This document shows positions 34,156-43,038 of a DNA stretch of 64,000 nt, one piece after another; within the stretch, counting starts at the first letter, position 1; each line of letters begins with the position of its first letter. The notes beneath the pieces were generated by a model. That model saw nothing but the letters and a program-made list of their open reading frames with translations. It made no database searches and had not been told where the DNA came from. The stretch comes from an uncultured Akkermansia sp. GTDB lineage: Bacteria > Verrucomicrobiota > Verrucomicrobiia > Verrucomicrobiales > Akkermansiaceae. Where the stretch lies: contig CAJGCZ010000007.1 in the NCBI GenBank assembly GCA_904501975.1, positions 1 to 64,000 of the forward strand, in the 5' to 3' direction. The position numbers and the translations under genes are program-made.

Positions 34156-36261
34156 TTATTTACTGTGAATATTGAGCATCTGGGCGTAGGTGGGCACAGG
34201 CCAAAGAGCCGCATCCACAATGGCCTCCAGAGCATCCACGGTTTCACGGGCTTTCTCCATAGCGGCGCGCATGGCAAAGGGTTCACCGGCCTCAATAGCA
34301 GCAGCCAAAGCATCTACCTCCGGCATCAGCTCATCGTAGTAGGCGCCAATCTCGTTTGCCTTAAAGGTGGCAGCCTTAAGTCCGGCGGTAATACCGGCAG
34401 CCTGTATGGCGTTCACCGTTCCGCAGATTTCAGACATCTGGGCAGCAATAGCCGGCAAGTAAATGGTGCGCAGCATATTCAGGCAAGTCTTAGCCTCAAT
34501 ATCAATCAACTTTTCAAAGCTCTCCAGTTGAATCTCCTTGCGGGCCAAAAGCTCAGAGCGAGAAAGCACACCGTACTTCTCCATCAGCTCGATGGTATCG
34601 GGGCGAGAAAGCACATCCAGAGCCTCCGGGGTTGTCTTAATGTGCGGCAATCCGCGGCGCTCGGCCTCCTCCACCCATTCGGCGGAATAACCGTTACCGT
34701 TGAAAATAATGCGGTCGTGCTTTGTCACCAACTCACGAATCAGCTCGCGCACAATGTTCTTGAACTCGGGCGTACCGGCGTGGGGCTCCAAACGGGTGGC
34801 CACCTCATCCAACGCCTCAGCCATAATGGTGTTGAGCACAGCCATGGGCCAAGCGCAGGTTTGAGAAGAGCCCACGGCACGGAACTCGAACTTGTTGCCG
34901 GTAAAGGCAAAGGGCGAAGTGCGGTTACGGTCGGTGGTATCCTTGGGCAATTCCGGCAACACATCCACACCCAACTCCATGGTGGTCTTGGAGGCGGAGG
35001 TCTTAGCACCACCGGCCTTAATCTGCTCAATAATATCCGTCAACTGGTCGCCCAAGAAGATAGAGATAATGGCAGGCGGGGCCTCTGCAGCACCCAAGCG
35101 GTGGTCGTTACCGGCCTTAGAGGTAGAAGCACGCAGCAGGTCAGCATGCTTATCTACACAAGCAAGGACAGAGCTCAGGAAGGTAAGGAACAGCAGGTTG
35201 CTGTGCGGGGTCTTGCCCGGAGAGAAGAGAGAACCGAGCTCCGGTGTAGAAAGCGACCAGTTGTTATGCTTGCCGCTGCCATTTACATGAGCATACGGTT
35301 TTTCGTGCAGCAAGCACACCAAATTGAACTTGAGAGCCTGGCGCTGCAAGATGTCCATAATCATCACGTTATGGTCCACTGCTACGTTGCAGGGCTCAAA
35401 GAGGGGACAAATTTCAAACTGGCCGGGAGCAGCCTCGTTGTGGCGAGTCTTTGCAGGCACACCCAAGGTCCACAAAGCACGGTCCACACTCATCATGAAC
35501 TCCAGCACACGCTCCTTGATGGAACCAAAGTAGTGGTCCTCCATCTGCTGGTGCTTGGGCGGCAAGCAACCAAACAGGGTGCGGCCGGTTTCAATCAGGT
35601 CCGGACGCTGAATGTAGAGGTCACGATCAATCAGGAAATATTCCTGCTCTGCGCCCAAATTGCTCACCACATACGAAGGCTCAATACCAAAGCAGTGAAG
35701 CACACGTGCGGTTTGGTGTGCCACGGCTGCCATGGAACGCAGCAGCGGCGTTTTCTTATCCAAAGCCTCGCCGGTGTAAGAGCAGAAGGCAGTCGGAATG
35801 CACAAGGTAACAGTGTTTTGCGTACGCTTAATGAAAGCCGGGCTGGTGGGGTCCCATGCCGTGTAGCCGCGAGCCTCGAAGGTGGCGCGAATACCACCGG
35901 ATGGGAAAGAAGACGCATCCGGCTCTGCCTGAATGAGGTTTTTGCCGGTAAACTCACAAATCATACCGCCTTTACCATCAGGCTCAACAAAGGAATCGTG
36001 CTTCTCAGCCGTGGCATCGGAAAGCGGTTGGAACCAGTGCGTGTAATGCGTGGCTCCCTTGGAAAGTGCCCACACCTTCATGGCCTGAGCCACTTCATCT
36101 GCTATTCCGGTATCGAGTTTACCACCCTTTTGAACCGTCAGCATCATTTTCTTAAAAGCACTCTTGGAGAGGTATTTCTCCATCGTCTTGATGCCGAACG
36201 TGTCACTTCCGTACAGGGCGTTCAAAGCAGCTTCAGCGTCCGTCAATGTTTCAGTAACCAT
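34156..36261 (-). CDS. glnN: Glutamine synthetase type III
   Basis: 701 aa, typical of GSIII (about 700-730 aa) and much longer than GSI. It makes glutamine from glutamate, ammonia and ATP in the cytoplasm. Seen: THYTHWFQPLSD, EPDASSFPSGGIRATFEARGYTAWDP, GAEQEYFLID, the RHNEAAPGQFEICPLFE stretch, HVNGSGKHNNWS and NRTSPFAFTGNKFEFRAVGSSQ, and the C-terminal GSIII-specific helical domain (from about residue 560). Common in Bacteroides and Verrucomicrobiota. Single gene with its own promoter. Confidence 0.96.
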   Translation of the reverse strand: MVTETLTDAEAALNALYGSDTFGIKTMEKYLSKSAFKKMMLTVQKGGKLDTGIADEVAQAMKVWALSKGATHYTHWFQPLSDATAEKHDSFVEPDGKGGMICEFTGKNLIQAEPDASSFPSGGIRATFEARGYTAWDPTSPAFIKRTQNTVTLCIPTAFCSYTGEALDKKTPLLRSMAAVAHQTARVLHCFGIEPSYVVSNLGAEQEYFLIDRDLYIQRPDLIETGRTLFGCLPPKHQQMEDHYFGSIKERVLEFMMSVDRALWTLGVPAKTRHNEAAPGQFEICPLFEPCNVAVDHNVMIMDILQRQALKFNLVCLLHEKPYAHVNGSGKHNNWSLSTPELGSLFSPGKTPHSNLLFLTFLSSVLACVDKHADLLRASTSKAGNDHRLGAAEAPPAIISIFLGDQLTDIIEQIKAGGAKTSASKTTMELGVDVLPELPKDTTDRNRTSPFAFTGNKFEFRAVGSSQTCAWPMAVLNTIMAEALDEVATRLEPHAGTPEFKNIVRELIRELVTKHDRIIFNGNGYSAEWVEEAERRGLPHIKTTPEALDVLSRPDTIELMEKYGVLSRSELLARKEIQLESFEKLIDIEAKTCLNMLRTIYLPAIAAQMSEICGTVNAIQAAGITAGLKAATFKANEIGAYYDELMPEVDALAAAIEAGEPFAMRAAMEKARETVDALEAIVDAALWPVPTYAQMLNIHSK

Positions 36262-36288
36262 ATGTGTATATTCGCGGTGTGCGCGCGT

Positions 36289-36317
36289 ATTCTAATATCT
36301 TTAAGGCGCTTTGTCAA
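36289..36317 (-). promoter_or_regulatory. Promoter of glnN
   Basis: On the - strand TTGACA (36312-36317), 17-bp spacer, TAGAAT (36289-36294), 27 bases before the ATG. Near-consensus; no sigma54 site seen. Confidence 0.75.
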
Positions 36318-36406
36318 TCCCCTTTTACAGTTAGCACTCTCCTTGCAAGCAGCAGACGAGAGGAACGCCCCAATTCGGCATCTGTAAATCAGCATTTGTA
36401 ACGACC

Positions 36407-36436
36407 AAAAAAGCGGTTGCCTTATAAGACAACCGC
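36407..36436 (-). terminator. Intrinsic terminator of the gene at 36466-36882
   Basis: GCGGTTG (36413-36419) pairs with CAACCGC (36430-36436), enclosing CTTATAAG, followed on the - strand by six T. Confidence 0.88.
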
Positions 36437-36465
36437 CTGAAAAAAACATGGGTATGGTTATGCAA

Positions 36466-36882
36466 TTACAGCATCAGGCGCACAGCGTCCTTCAAATCTT
36501 CGCTGCCGTAGAACTCATTTTCCACAAGAGACTTACCCACGGCTTTCTTGCGAGCATCGATGGAGAAGGTCACCATAATGAGCTTTTGGAGCAAGCGCTG
36601 CTGTGTAGCGGCATCGCACTTCTTAATCTTGGAAGCATCCGTCTGCAATTCCTTTACACGACCCACCAGCACGAACAATTCCTCGGCAGCAGCGTCGGCG
36701 CTTTCGCGATCCTTAGCAGTTTCCAAAACCTCTACAATCTTCACTTGGAGATCGCAAAGCTCGTTAATGGCGGCCTCAACCACCTCTGTTTGCGGCTGAG
36801 TTGCAGCAGCGGGGGCCTGAACACCCTGGGCCATAGCAAGCGGAGCGCACAATGCGGCAGCGATAATAGCTGTGTATTTCAT
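36466..36882 (-). CDS. Small secreted helical protein
   Basis: 138 aa from the ATG at 36882, chosen because MKYTAIIAAALCAPLAMAQG is a clean signal peptide (cut after AMA). A longer in-frame start would bury it. The mature protein is helical with mixed charge (VVEAAINELCDLQVKIVEVL, LQKLIMVTFSIDARKKAVGK), one Cys in each of two helices. No family recognised. It lies 66 bases downstream of the TlpA-like gene on the same strand and ends at a strong terminator, so the two may form one exported redox-related pair (inference). Confidence 0.72.
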   Translation of the reverse strand: MKYTAIIAAALCAPLAMAQGVQAPAAATQPQTEVVEAAINELCDLQVKIVEVLETAKDRESADAAAEELFVLVGRVKELQTDASKIKKCDAATQQRLLQKLIMVTFSIDARKKAVGKSLVENEFYGSEDLKDAVRLML

Positions 36883-36948
36883 ATAATGTATGCGTTTAAT
36901 GTGATGAAAGTATAACTGTTTGAATGGCAGTCCAACCAATTCGGCCTA

Positions 36949-37452
36949 TCAGTTAGCCGTGGAGATACCGCAAAGCTCTTTCCATTTCAAGAGAATGGAA
37001 GCATGCCCCTCGGCAAGCACCTTACCGTTGGCATCCACAACGATGGCAAAGGGAATAGCATCAGGCATGTATACACCGGGGAACGTAAGAGCCTTCGGGG
37101 CCTTAACGTAAATAGCCGTAAGCCCGGCACGATAATGCTCGATGTACTTTTTTACCATCTTTTCGCTGCGGTCGCAACCGATAACAATAATTTCCACCTT
37201 GTGCTTCTTCATCTCAGCATATTGCTCCACAATACGGGGCATGATGGAGAGACACGGACCGCACCAAGATGCAGTGAAAATATAGACGTAGTGCTCAGCA
37301 TCCGTCATGGGGGTACCGGTGACGAAAGGTGTCTCCTGTACCGCTTTTTGTACAGCAGGAACCTGGGCAGCAGCAACTTCTTCTGTAGCCTGGAGAGGAG
37401 CCACCGTAAGAAGAGCAGCCATAGCAGCGATGTAATGTTTTATGTGTTTCAT
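36949..37452 (-). CDS. Exported TlpA-like thioredoxin
   Basis: 167 aa from the ATG at 37452, which starts a signal peptide (MKHIKHYIAAMAALLTVAPL). The thioredoxin fold includes the active-site WCGPC after FTAS, the cis-Pro region MPDAIPF, and VVDANGKVLAEGHAS near the end, as in TlpA/ResA oxidoreductases that handle disulfides outside the cytoplasm. A second, diverged member is at 39337-39846 with WCAPC; both share VVDANGxxxxxGHAS. The promoter's -10 lies 9 bases before the ATG. Confidence 0.85.
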   Translation of the reverse strand: MKHIKHYIAAMAALLTVAPLQATEEVAAAQVPAVQKAVQETPFVTGTPMTDAEHYVYIFTASWCGPCLSIMPRIVEQYAEMKKHKVEIIVIGCDRSEKMVKKYIEHYRAGLTAIYVKAPKALTFPGVYMPDAIPFAIVVDANGKVLAEGHASILLKWKELCGISTAN

Positions 37453-37461
37453 CGTTCCTGT

Positions 37462-37490
37462 ATCGTACTCTAAGTTTCGCGCGATGTAAA
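37462..37490 (-). promoter_or_regulatory. Near-leaderless promoter of the TlpA-like gene
   Basis: On the - strand TTTACA (37485-37490), 17-bp spacer, TACGAT (37462-37467), 9 bases from the ATG at 37452. Confidence 0.55.
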
Positions 37491-37571
37491 GCAAAAAAAA
37501 TTGCACCCCCACCCGCTGCGGGACAGATGCGCACCGCTCGCGTTACGTACGCAAAATTATATTTTTTGTGG

Positions 37572-37599
37572 TAGACATCATGGCGGACTTGCGTATAAT
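37572..37599 (+). promoter_or_regulatory. Near-leaderless promoter of the dynamin-like GTPase
   Basis: TAGACA (37572-37577), 16-bp spacer, TATAAT (37594-37599), 10 bases before the ATG at 37610. It overlaps two earlier in-frame ATGs, which excludes them. Confidence 0.7.
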
Positions 37600-37609
37600 A
37601 CGAACAGCT

Positions 37610-39247
37610 ATGTTATCAAGAGAGTTCAAAAAAGAAGAAAGTCTTATACGGTACTGGGCAAACCAGGCCATTGAGCTCTGCTATGATATTGATGATGAAG
37701 AGCTGATTCAGGAAACAGCTCAAATTCATGCCGCTATTCACCGCCTCAATCGCGACCGCCGCATCATCTTTATCGGCGACAGCAAAAGCGGCAAATCCTC
37801 ATTATTGGCGGGTGTAGCGCAGTACCCTCACATAGCCGGAGTGCCCATGAAAGACGAATACCTGTGCTGGCGCTACCGCTGTGCAGATGGAGATGCCACC
37901 TGCTCTGCCTTTATTCCCATGGAAAATCTGGAAGGACTGGAATTGACGGATACGGCCACATGCGCCGACCCGGCAAATCAGGACACCATTTTGGCCTTAA
38001 TGAACACGGCAGACGTCGTTATAGCCGTGATGGACGGGCGCTTTGCAGAAAGCTCCACCGTATGGCCCTTGTTGGCCGCCTTGCCGATAGAGCGCAAGCG
38101 TGAGGTTCTTATTACAGTTACGCACACAGACTTATTGGGAGCAGATGAGGCCCTGAAGCTCAAGGAAAAGCTACAGGAAATCAGCCGCATGCAGCTGAGC
38201 GCCGCGCCTTCGATTCATTTCATTTGTCCGACCACACAGAAAGGGTTGGATAGCTTCGTTGTTCGCATCAAAGAGGCCTTGCAGGCCAAACACGGCTTAA
38301 AGGCCGACCTGAAGCGCGTGGTGGATTTAACAAACGCCCTGCTGAGCAAGCAGTCCAACATTCTGCGCATTCGCCAAACCATTACCTCCAACAACGACAA
38401 TTTCTTGAAGGATATTGACTCCAACATGCAGCATTTCCTTAAAATGCAGTTGGATAGCGCCCCGCTCCATGCAGACCAATACGCCTCCACGGCACTGATG
38501 GACCAAAGCAAGGTTATTAAAGCGCTGAAAAAAGCCATGGGGCGCTGGCTCTCTCCCGTTACCTTGGTGCGCATGAATTTGTTTGGAGCTGATACGGAGA
38601 ACTACTATTACCATACCGTGTGCGATTCCATCCGCCGATTGCAGGAGGAGAGCGACGCTCAATTCATGGCCTCATGCCACCAGCACTGGGATCTCATTCG
38701 CCCCAGAATGAAAAAAGCCATGGAATGCGATATCGGCACCTTCCCGGCACAATCCATTGCTACAGAACTGAAAAGCCTGCGCAAGCGCTTTACCGTAGCC
38801 GTTCACAAGCCGTTTAACGACACCCAGCTTGGGCATGCCATTAACCGCACCTTCCTGAACAGCGCTTTCTGGATGAAGTTCTTTGTCGCTATAGCCTGCC
38901 TGAGCCTTACCGTGGCCGGGGGATTGGGCGCATTTGGCCTTACCTTCTTGGCTATTTGGATGGTATTGAGCAGCATCATTGTGTGGGGGCTCGGTTCATT
39001 ATTCCACCTTGTTTCCGTAGCTCAATGCTGCCGCGAGTTTTCTCGCCACGGCGAAGCCCTTGCCCTGCACATGAAGGAGTGCATTTTGCCCGACATTAAA
39101 GACCACTTCTTCTCTCGCATGGCCGCCTACCGGCGCCTGTATAACGAGCCGCAGAAAAAGGTGGATCGCAATAAGAGGCGCCTTGCCCCCATACGCGAGC
39201 AGCACCTTAACATCGCACGTCAGTTGGCTACCATTCTTCCGCGCTAA
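37610..39247 (+). CDS. Dynamin-like GTPase with C-terminal membrane hairpin
   Basis: 545 aa from the ATG at 37610 (promoter-supported). GTPase domain about 48-220: P-loop GDSKSGKSS (G56-S64), a degenerate G3 (LTDTATC) and G4-like THTD. A long helical region follows (about 225-420). Then comes a hydrophobic pair near 425-475 (FFVAIACLSLTVAGGLGAFG, FLAIWMVLSSIIVWGLGSLF) and a helical basic tail. This order is that of bacterial dynamin-like/mitofusin-type proteins, which remodel or patch membranes. The Ras-type NKxD is not present, as in some dynamins. Flanked by two TlpA-like genes, each with its own promoter. Confidence 0.75.
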   Translation: MLSREFKKEESLIRYWANQAIELCYDIDDEELIQETAQIHAAIHRLNRDRRIIFIGDSKSGKSSLLAGVAQYPHIAGVPMKDEYLCWRYRCADGDATCSAFIPMENLEGLELTDTATCADPANQDTILALMNTADVVIAVMDGRFAESSTVWPLLAALPIERKREVLITVTHTDLLGADEALKLKEKLQEISRMQLSAAPSIHFICPTTQKGLDSFVVRIKEALQAKHGLKADLKRVVDLTNALLSKQSNILRIRQTITSNNDNFLKDIDSNMQHFLKMQLDSAPLHADQYASTALMDQSKVIKALKKAMGRWLSPVTLVRMNLFGADTENYYYHTVCDSIRRLQEESDAQFMASCHQHWDLIRPRMKKAMECDIGTFPAQSIATELKSLRKRFTVAVHKPFNDTQLGHAINRTFLNSAFWMKFFVAIACLSLTVAGGLGAFGLTFLAIWMVLSSIIVWGLGSLFHLVSVAQCCREFSRHGEALALHMKECILPDIKDHFFSRMAAYRRLYNEPQKKVDRNKRRLAPIREQHLNIARQLATILPR

Positions 39248-39297
39248 CCCGGCTGGCACCTGCTGCAATTTTTCTTGGTCGCCAAGGTCTTTCAAGA

Positions 39298-39327
39298 TTG
39301 ACACATCGAGGGGGCCTGTGGTACTCT
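39298..39327 (+). promoter_or_regulatory. Near-leaderless promoter of the second TlpA-like gene
   Basis: TTGACA (39298-39303), 18-bp spacer, TACTCT (39322-39327), 9 bases before the ATG at 39337. Confidence 0.6.
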
Positions 39328-39336
39328 ATCGAAGAT

Positions 39337-39846
39337 ATGAAGATATTTTCTCTCTTAGCCGCCATGATGACGGCCGGTCTAAGCACCGCGAACACGGCTG
39401 AGTCTGCCCCCTCCGTTGCCACAAATGACTGTGCAACAACAGCCATATCTCAATCCATCGAGCGCACAGATTTCATCACCCCCCACAAACCTGCAACTAA
39501 GGCTAAGTACTACATGTATCTTTGCACGGCCTTTTGGTGTGCCCCATGCAGAAAAGAGATGCCGAACATCATTGCCGAATATGAGGAGATGAAGAAAGAT
39601 AACCATGTGGAAGTTATCGTCCTGAGCTTCGACCACCACATCAGCGGTGCATTGAGATACTTGGAGCTGTACGATGCTCCTTTTGCTGCCGTTATGTACA
39701 ATAGTAAGCAACGCACGCAGTTAGGGGTTCCCGGTGATATAGACTGCATTCCCTACATTTACGTGGTAGATGCCAACGGCAATTTTATACATCGTGGCCA
39801 CGCCTCCACATTCCAAAACTGGCGTCAATACACCAAGAAAGATTAA
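39337..39846 (+). CDS. Exported TlpA-like thioredoxin
   Basis: 169 aa from the ATG at 39337, which opens a signal peptide (MKIFSLLAAMMTAGLSTANT). An upstream in-frame ATG overlaps the promoter and is rejected. Redox motif WCAPC within LCTAFWCAPCRKEMPNIIAEY, cis-Pro in DCIPYIY, and VVDANGNFIHRGHAS. Paralogue of the gene at 36949-37452. An extra Cys pair is possible between the N-terminal NDCATT and DIDCIP. Acts in the periplasm by family; partner unknown. Followed after 6 bases by a nitroreductase gene. Confidence 0.85.
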   Translation: MKIFSLLAAMMTAGLSTANTAESAPSVATNDCATTAISQSIERTDFITPHKPATKAKYYMYLCTAFWCAPCRKEMPNIIAEYEEMKKDNHVEVIVLSFDHHISGALRYLELYDAPFAAVMYNSKQRTQLGVPGDIDCIPYIYVVDANGNFIHRGHASTFQNWRQYTKKD

Positions 39847-39852
39847 GTTACT

Positions 39853-40374
39853 ATGCAAGAGACCCTTATCGATATTCGCAATCGTCGCAGCTGCCGCAGC
39901 TACCTGCCCCAGCAGATTAAGGACGAAGAGTTGGATGCCATTTTGGAGGCAGCCACCTGGACCCCCACAGGCAGAGGCAAGCAATCCCCGCAAATGGTGG
40001 TAGTGCAGGATGCCGACATGCTGCGCGAGCTTTCTCGCCTCAATGCTCAAATTTTGGGTAGCAACATTGACCCCATGTACGGAGCGCCCACAGCCGTGAT
40101 TGTGTTTGCAGACAGCACCAATGAAAACGGCATTTTGGACGCCTCCCTGCTCATGGGCACGCTCATGCTGGCCGCTCATGCGGTGGGTGTGGCCTCGTGC
40201 TGGATTAACCGAGGCAAAGCCATGTTTGAATTGCCCGAGGGCAAGGCCATCAAAGAAAAATGGGGAGTGGAGGAAAAGTACGATGGGCTTGCCATTTGCA
40301 TTCTCGGCTACGCCGCAGAGGGTGGCATTCCGCCTGTCAAGCCCCGCCGCGAGGGCTACGTCATCCGCGCCTGA
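39853..40374 (+). CDS. Nitroreductase-family flavoprotein
   Basis: 173 aa FMN-dependent NAD(P)H oxidoreductase fold: IRNRRSCRSYLPQQI at the N-terminus (FMN phosphate-binding Arg/Ser cluster), ATWTPTGRGKQSPQMVVV, and the C-terminal DGLAICILGYAAEG. It belongs to the short (about 170-aa) class whose natural substrates are mostly unknown. Six bases after the TlpA-like gene, so probably cotranscribed. A hairpin at 40399-40423 separates it from the ATPase operon. Confidence 0.88.
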   Translation: MQETLIDIRNRRSCRSYLPQQIKDEELDAILEAATWTPTGRGKQSPQMVVVQDADMLRELSRLNAQILGSNIDPMYGAPTAVIVFADSTNENGILDASLLMGTLMLAAHAVGVASCWINRGKAMFELPEGKAIKEKWGVEEKYDGLAICILGYAAEGGIPPVKPRREGYVIRA

Positions 40375-40398
40375 TTCATACCGCCTCATAGAGACTCA

Positions 40399-40423
40399 CT
40401 GCTCCGTCGCACAGGCGGAGCAG
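40399..40423. other. Strong hairpin between nitroreductase and ATPase genes
   Basis: CTGCTCCG (40399-40406) pairs with CGGAGCAG (40416-40423) around a 9-base loop. No T-run follows, so it may attenuate or process rather than terminate transcription. Confidence 0.5.
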
Positions 40424-40448
40424 CCTTAAGCAGAAAGGAGCCTACCCA

Positions 40449-41537
40449 ATGATACGCAAACTTGTAGTGGAAGGAGTAACCGTTTTCCCGAAACAAGAGT
40501 CTTTTACTTTTGTTCCGGGGCTCAACATCATTGTCGGTGGTAACGATTCCGGAAAAAGCCACCTCATGAAGCTCTGCTATGCCATCACCAAATGGGGGTG
40601 CGATGGCGCTCGCCGTGAACTACCGGAGGTGTGGGCAGAAGAAAAACGCCTGCGCCGCGATATGCTGCGTGTGTACGGCACCCACAATCTCAGCTCACTC
40701 ACTGCCCGCAATCGCGGCAACGGCTCTGCTAAAATCAAGGCCTCGTTGGAGGGCGCAAAAGTGCCGCTCGGCACGGCAGAACTGAGTTTCGGCTTTGTCT
40801 CCGACAAGGAAGAAGAAGGCTTGCACATTGCCAAACTGCCGCAGCGTTTTCTGACGGAGAATGCCGTCTTTATCTCCCCGCGAGAGGTGCTGTCCATCTA
40901 CCCCTGCTACATGCAGGCCGGCAAGCGCTACCCGGAGCTGTTGGATTCAGCCAGCTGGGAGCTGTGCCGAGCTTTAGAGGAAGAGCCGGGCAGCACGCCG
41001 ATACCCGGCTCGCTGCACCATGTGATTGAGGAAATAGAATCCCTGCTCTCCGGCAGATTGCAACGCCTCAACGGCCGCTTTTATTTACAGCGCCCCGGTC
41101 AAGAGCCATTGGAACTTAACTTGGTAGCAGAAGGATTCAAACGAATCGGCACCTTAGGCTTGCTCATCGGCAATGGTACGATTCGCCCGGGCACGGCTTT
41201 GTTCTGGGATGAACCGGAAATGAACCTCAACACCACGCATCTGCCACGCTTGGTCAGTATTCTCATGGGGCTGTGCCATGCCGGGGTGCAAGTTATGCTG
41301 ACAACGCATAGCCTCTTCCTGCTACGCGAATTAGTGATTCAACTGGCAGATAAAAAGCACAGCAAAATCAGCCGCCGTTTCTTTGGCATGCAGCCTGCGT
41401 ACAGCACCACCCAAGGTGTGCGCACCTCTGCCGGTAACTCGCTGGACGAAATTGACCAGATTTCCAGCCTTGAGGCAGAGATGGAACAGGCAGACCGCTA
41501 TTTGAATATGAATCTCAACCCCGGGGAGATGGCCTGA
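40449..41537 (+). CDS. OLD/ABC-like AAA ATPase
   Basis: 362 aa. Walker A GGNDSGKSH (G30-H38) follows FVPGLNIIVGG, a hallmark of AAA_15/AAA_21-type ATPases related to OLD and RecF. A signature-like VAEGFKRIGTLGLLI lies at 226-240, Walker B ALFWDEPEMNLN with Asp254-Glu255, and the switch TTHSLFLLREL with His287. No TOPRIM domain is fused: the protein stops soon after the ATPase core. A strong ribosome site (AGAAAGGAG) precedes the ATG. The next gene starts 2 bases after its stop, and two more follow with 4-base overlaps. Such ATPases often work with a nuclease in defence systems; here that is inference from architecture. Confidence 0.82.
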   Translation: MIRKLVVEGVTVFPKQESFTFVPGLNIIVGGNDSGKSHLMKLCYAITKWGCDGARRELPEVWAEEKRLRRDMLRVYGTHNLSSLTARNRGNGSAKIKASLEGAKVPLGTAELSFGFVSDKEEEGLHIAKLPQRFLTENAVFISPREVLSIYPCYMQAGKRYPELLDSASWELCRALEEEPGSTPIPGSLHHVIEEIESLLSGRLQRLNGRFYLQRPGQEPLELNLVAEGFKRIGTLGLLIGNGTIRPGTALFWDEPEMNLNTTHLPRLVSILMGLCHAGVQVMLTTHSLFLLRELVIQLADKKHSKISRRFFGMQPAYSTTQGVRTSAGNSLDEIDQISSLEAEMEQADRYLNMNLNPGEMA

Positions 41538-41539
41538 GC

Positions 41540-42325
41540 GTGTTTCAGGCAGGTACCAGCTGTGTAGAGGGATTGCACCGTTTCAATTTTGAAGCGGGCT
41601 ACCACGTGTGCCGTTTTGAGTGCTCGCCCTTCTACGCTCACCATGCACAAAACTTTTGCAACAGCTGCAAAGAGATGGACTTTGTGCTCTACCATCCCGG
41701 CAAAAAAGAGCTGTGGCTGGTAGAGGTGAAAGATTACCGTTTCAATGCTCGCCCCAAGGTCAAAGATTTGGTGGAGAAGCTGTGCCGCAAGGTGCGCGAC
41801 TGCCTGTTTTTGCTGCGTACAGCTGCCCTCTGCGCCCCGGAGGAAGAACCGGCGGAGGGTATCTCTCTGCGAGATATGGCCAAAATGAGCTTGCAGGCCA
41901 AACGCATTCGTGTGGCATTTACCATAGAACTGGCCCGCACCGGGCTCTTTCCTCCCAAGAGCCTCTTAGCCACCATTAAAGATTTGCTCTACAGGCAAAT
42001 CCGATTCATTGATGCGGATATGCTCTGCCTGCCCATCACAGAATCCGGCGGCATCGGGCCGTGGACAATTACCCCCGCCGGGTCCGACCACTCCTCGCGC
42101 ATTCAAAAGCGCATCGAAGAAGCGCGCCTTGCTCGCGAAAAGGAAGAAAAACTAGCCGCCGAGCGTGCCCGCCACGCAGAAAAGCAAGCGCGCAAAAAAC
42201 AGAAAAAAGCCCCAAAAAGCAAAGTTCCTCTCTGGAAACAACGCGCAGAGGAACGCCAATCAGGCTTGAGCGGCAACCATGCGGACCGCCGTAAAAAGCA
42301 AGCTCCACGCCCTCCCAGTGCATGA
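41540..42325 (+). CDS. Predicted PD-(D/E)xK nuclease-like protein, ATPase partner
   Basis: 261 aa from a GTG preceded by GGGGAG. The N-terminal 120 residues carry a restriction-endonuclease-like core: Asp47 in EMDFVLYHP, then LWLVEVKDYR with Glu62 and Lys64, matching D...ExK spacing after two short strands. Residues about 110-195 are helical. The last 65 residues are a very basic, Lys/Arg-rich extension (EKEEKLAAERARHAEKQA onwards) likely to bind nucleic acid. Family remembered as uncharacterised proteins with a WLxEVKDYR motif next to AAA ATPases. Coupled to the ATPase upstream (2-base gap) and to DUF1287 downstream (4-base overlap). Nuclease activity is predicted, not shown. Confidence 0.72.
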   Translation: MFQAGTSCVEGLHRFNFEAGYHVCRFECSPFYAHHAQNFCNSCKEMDFVLYHPGKKELWLVEVKDYRFNARPKVKDLVEKLCRKVRDCLFLLRTAALCAPEEEPAEGISLRDMAKMSLQAKRIRVAFTIELARTGLFPPKSLLATIKDLLYRQIRFIDADMLCLPITESGGIGPWTITPAGSDHSSRIQKRIEEARLAREKEEKLAAERARHAEKQARKKQKKAPKSKVPLWKQRAEERQSGLSGNHADRRKKQAPRPPSA

Positions 42326-43038
42326 CTAAGAAAACCAAAGCCATTCTACTCACCTCGCTCGCCCTGCTGTTGTTGGGTGGTGGCGGCGTCGGCTTCTATT
42401 ACCTTCAACAAAAGGAGAAGGCGCCGGCAGCGCCTGTTTCATTGGAAGATGCCAACGGTCTGCCGGCTCTGGCAAGAAAACAGATAGGCGTTACGGTTGG
42501 CTACAGCCCGGATTATGTGGTGCTGGATTACCCCGGCGGCGATGTTCCGATGGAAACCGGCGTGTGCACGGATGTAGTGGTGCGTGCCCTCAGACTCAAG
42601 GGGATAGACCTGCAACAAGTGGTGCACGAAGATATGGAGAAGAACTTCCGCAAATACCCCGGGCGCAAGTTATGGAAGCAGCGTGCAGCAGACTCCAGCA
42701 TCGACCACCGCCGCGTGCCTAATTTGGAGGTATTTTTTGAACGAATCGGCTGGAGTGTAACCGACACACCGGGAACCGACCCCGCCGCTTACCTGCCGGG
42801 CGACCTTGTTACCTGTTACGATAAAGACCACGGCCGCCCGCACATCATGATTATCAGCGACCGCAAGGATGCCGCTACCGGCATTCCCAAGGTTATTCAC
42901 AACTCCGGCCAAGGAACCCAAGAGAATGATGTGTTGTTTGCCTTCCCCGTAACCGGGCATTTTCGCCCGGTTTACGGAGAGGAAATCATCTTGCCCGGTC
43001 AACAAGCTAAACAAGAATCAACTGCATCCGAAAAATGA
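42322..43038 (+). CDS. Membrane-anchored DUF1287 protein
   Basis: 238 aa. One N-terminal membrane helix or uncleaved signal (about 7-28), then a DUF1287 domain: LARKQIGVTVGYSPDYVVLDYPGG, GVCTDVVVRALR with a conserved Cys, SIDHRRVPNLEVFF with an Asp-His pair, YLPGDLVTC and PHIMIISD. The Cys/His/Asp arrangement resembles NlpC/P60-like amidases, so a cell-wall or thiol-hydrolase role outside the cytoplasm is possible (family uncharacterised, inference). Its start overlaps the nuclease-like gene by 4 bases and its end overlaps the next DUF1287 gene by 4 bases. Confidence 0.82.
   Translation: MTKKTKAILLTSLALLLLGGGGVGFYYLQQKEKAPAAPVSLEDANGLPALARKQIGVTVGYSPDYVVLDYPGGDVPMETGVCTDVVVRALRLKGIDLQQVVHEDMEKNFRKYPGRKLWKQRAADSSIDHRRVPNLEVFFERIGWSVTDTPGTDPAAYLPGDLVTCYDKDHGRPHIMIISDRKDAATGIPKVIHNSGQGTQENDVLFAFPVTGHFRPVYGEEIILPGQQAKQESTASEK

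Noticed and set aside
34165..36387. 740-codon open frame opposite glnN
   Set aside because: Antisense shadow of type III glutamine synthetase; no family resemblance and no promoter.
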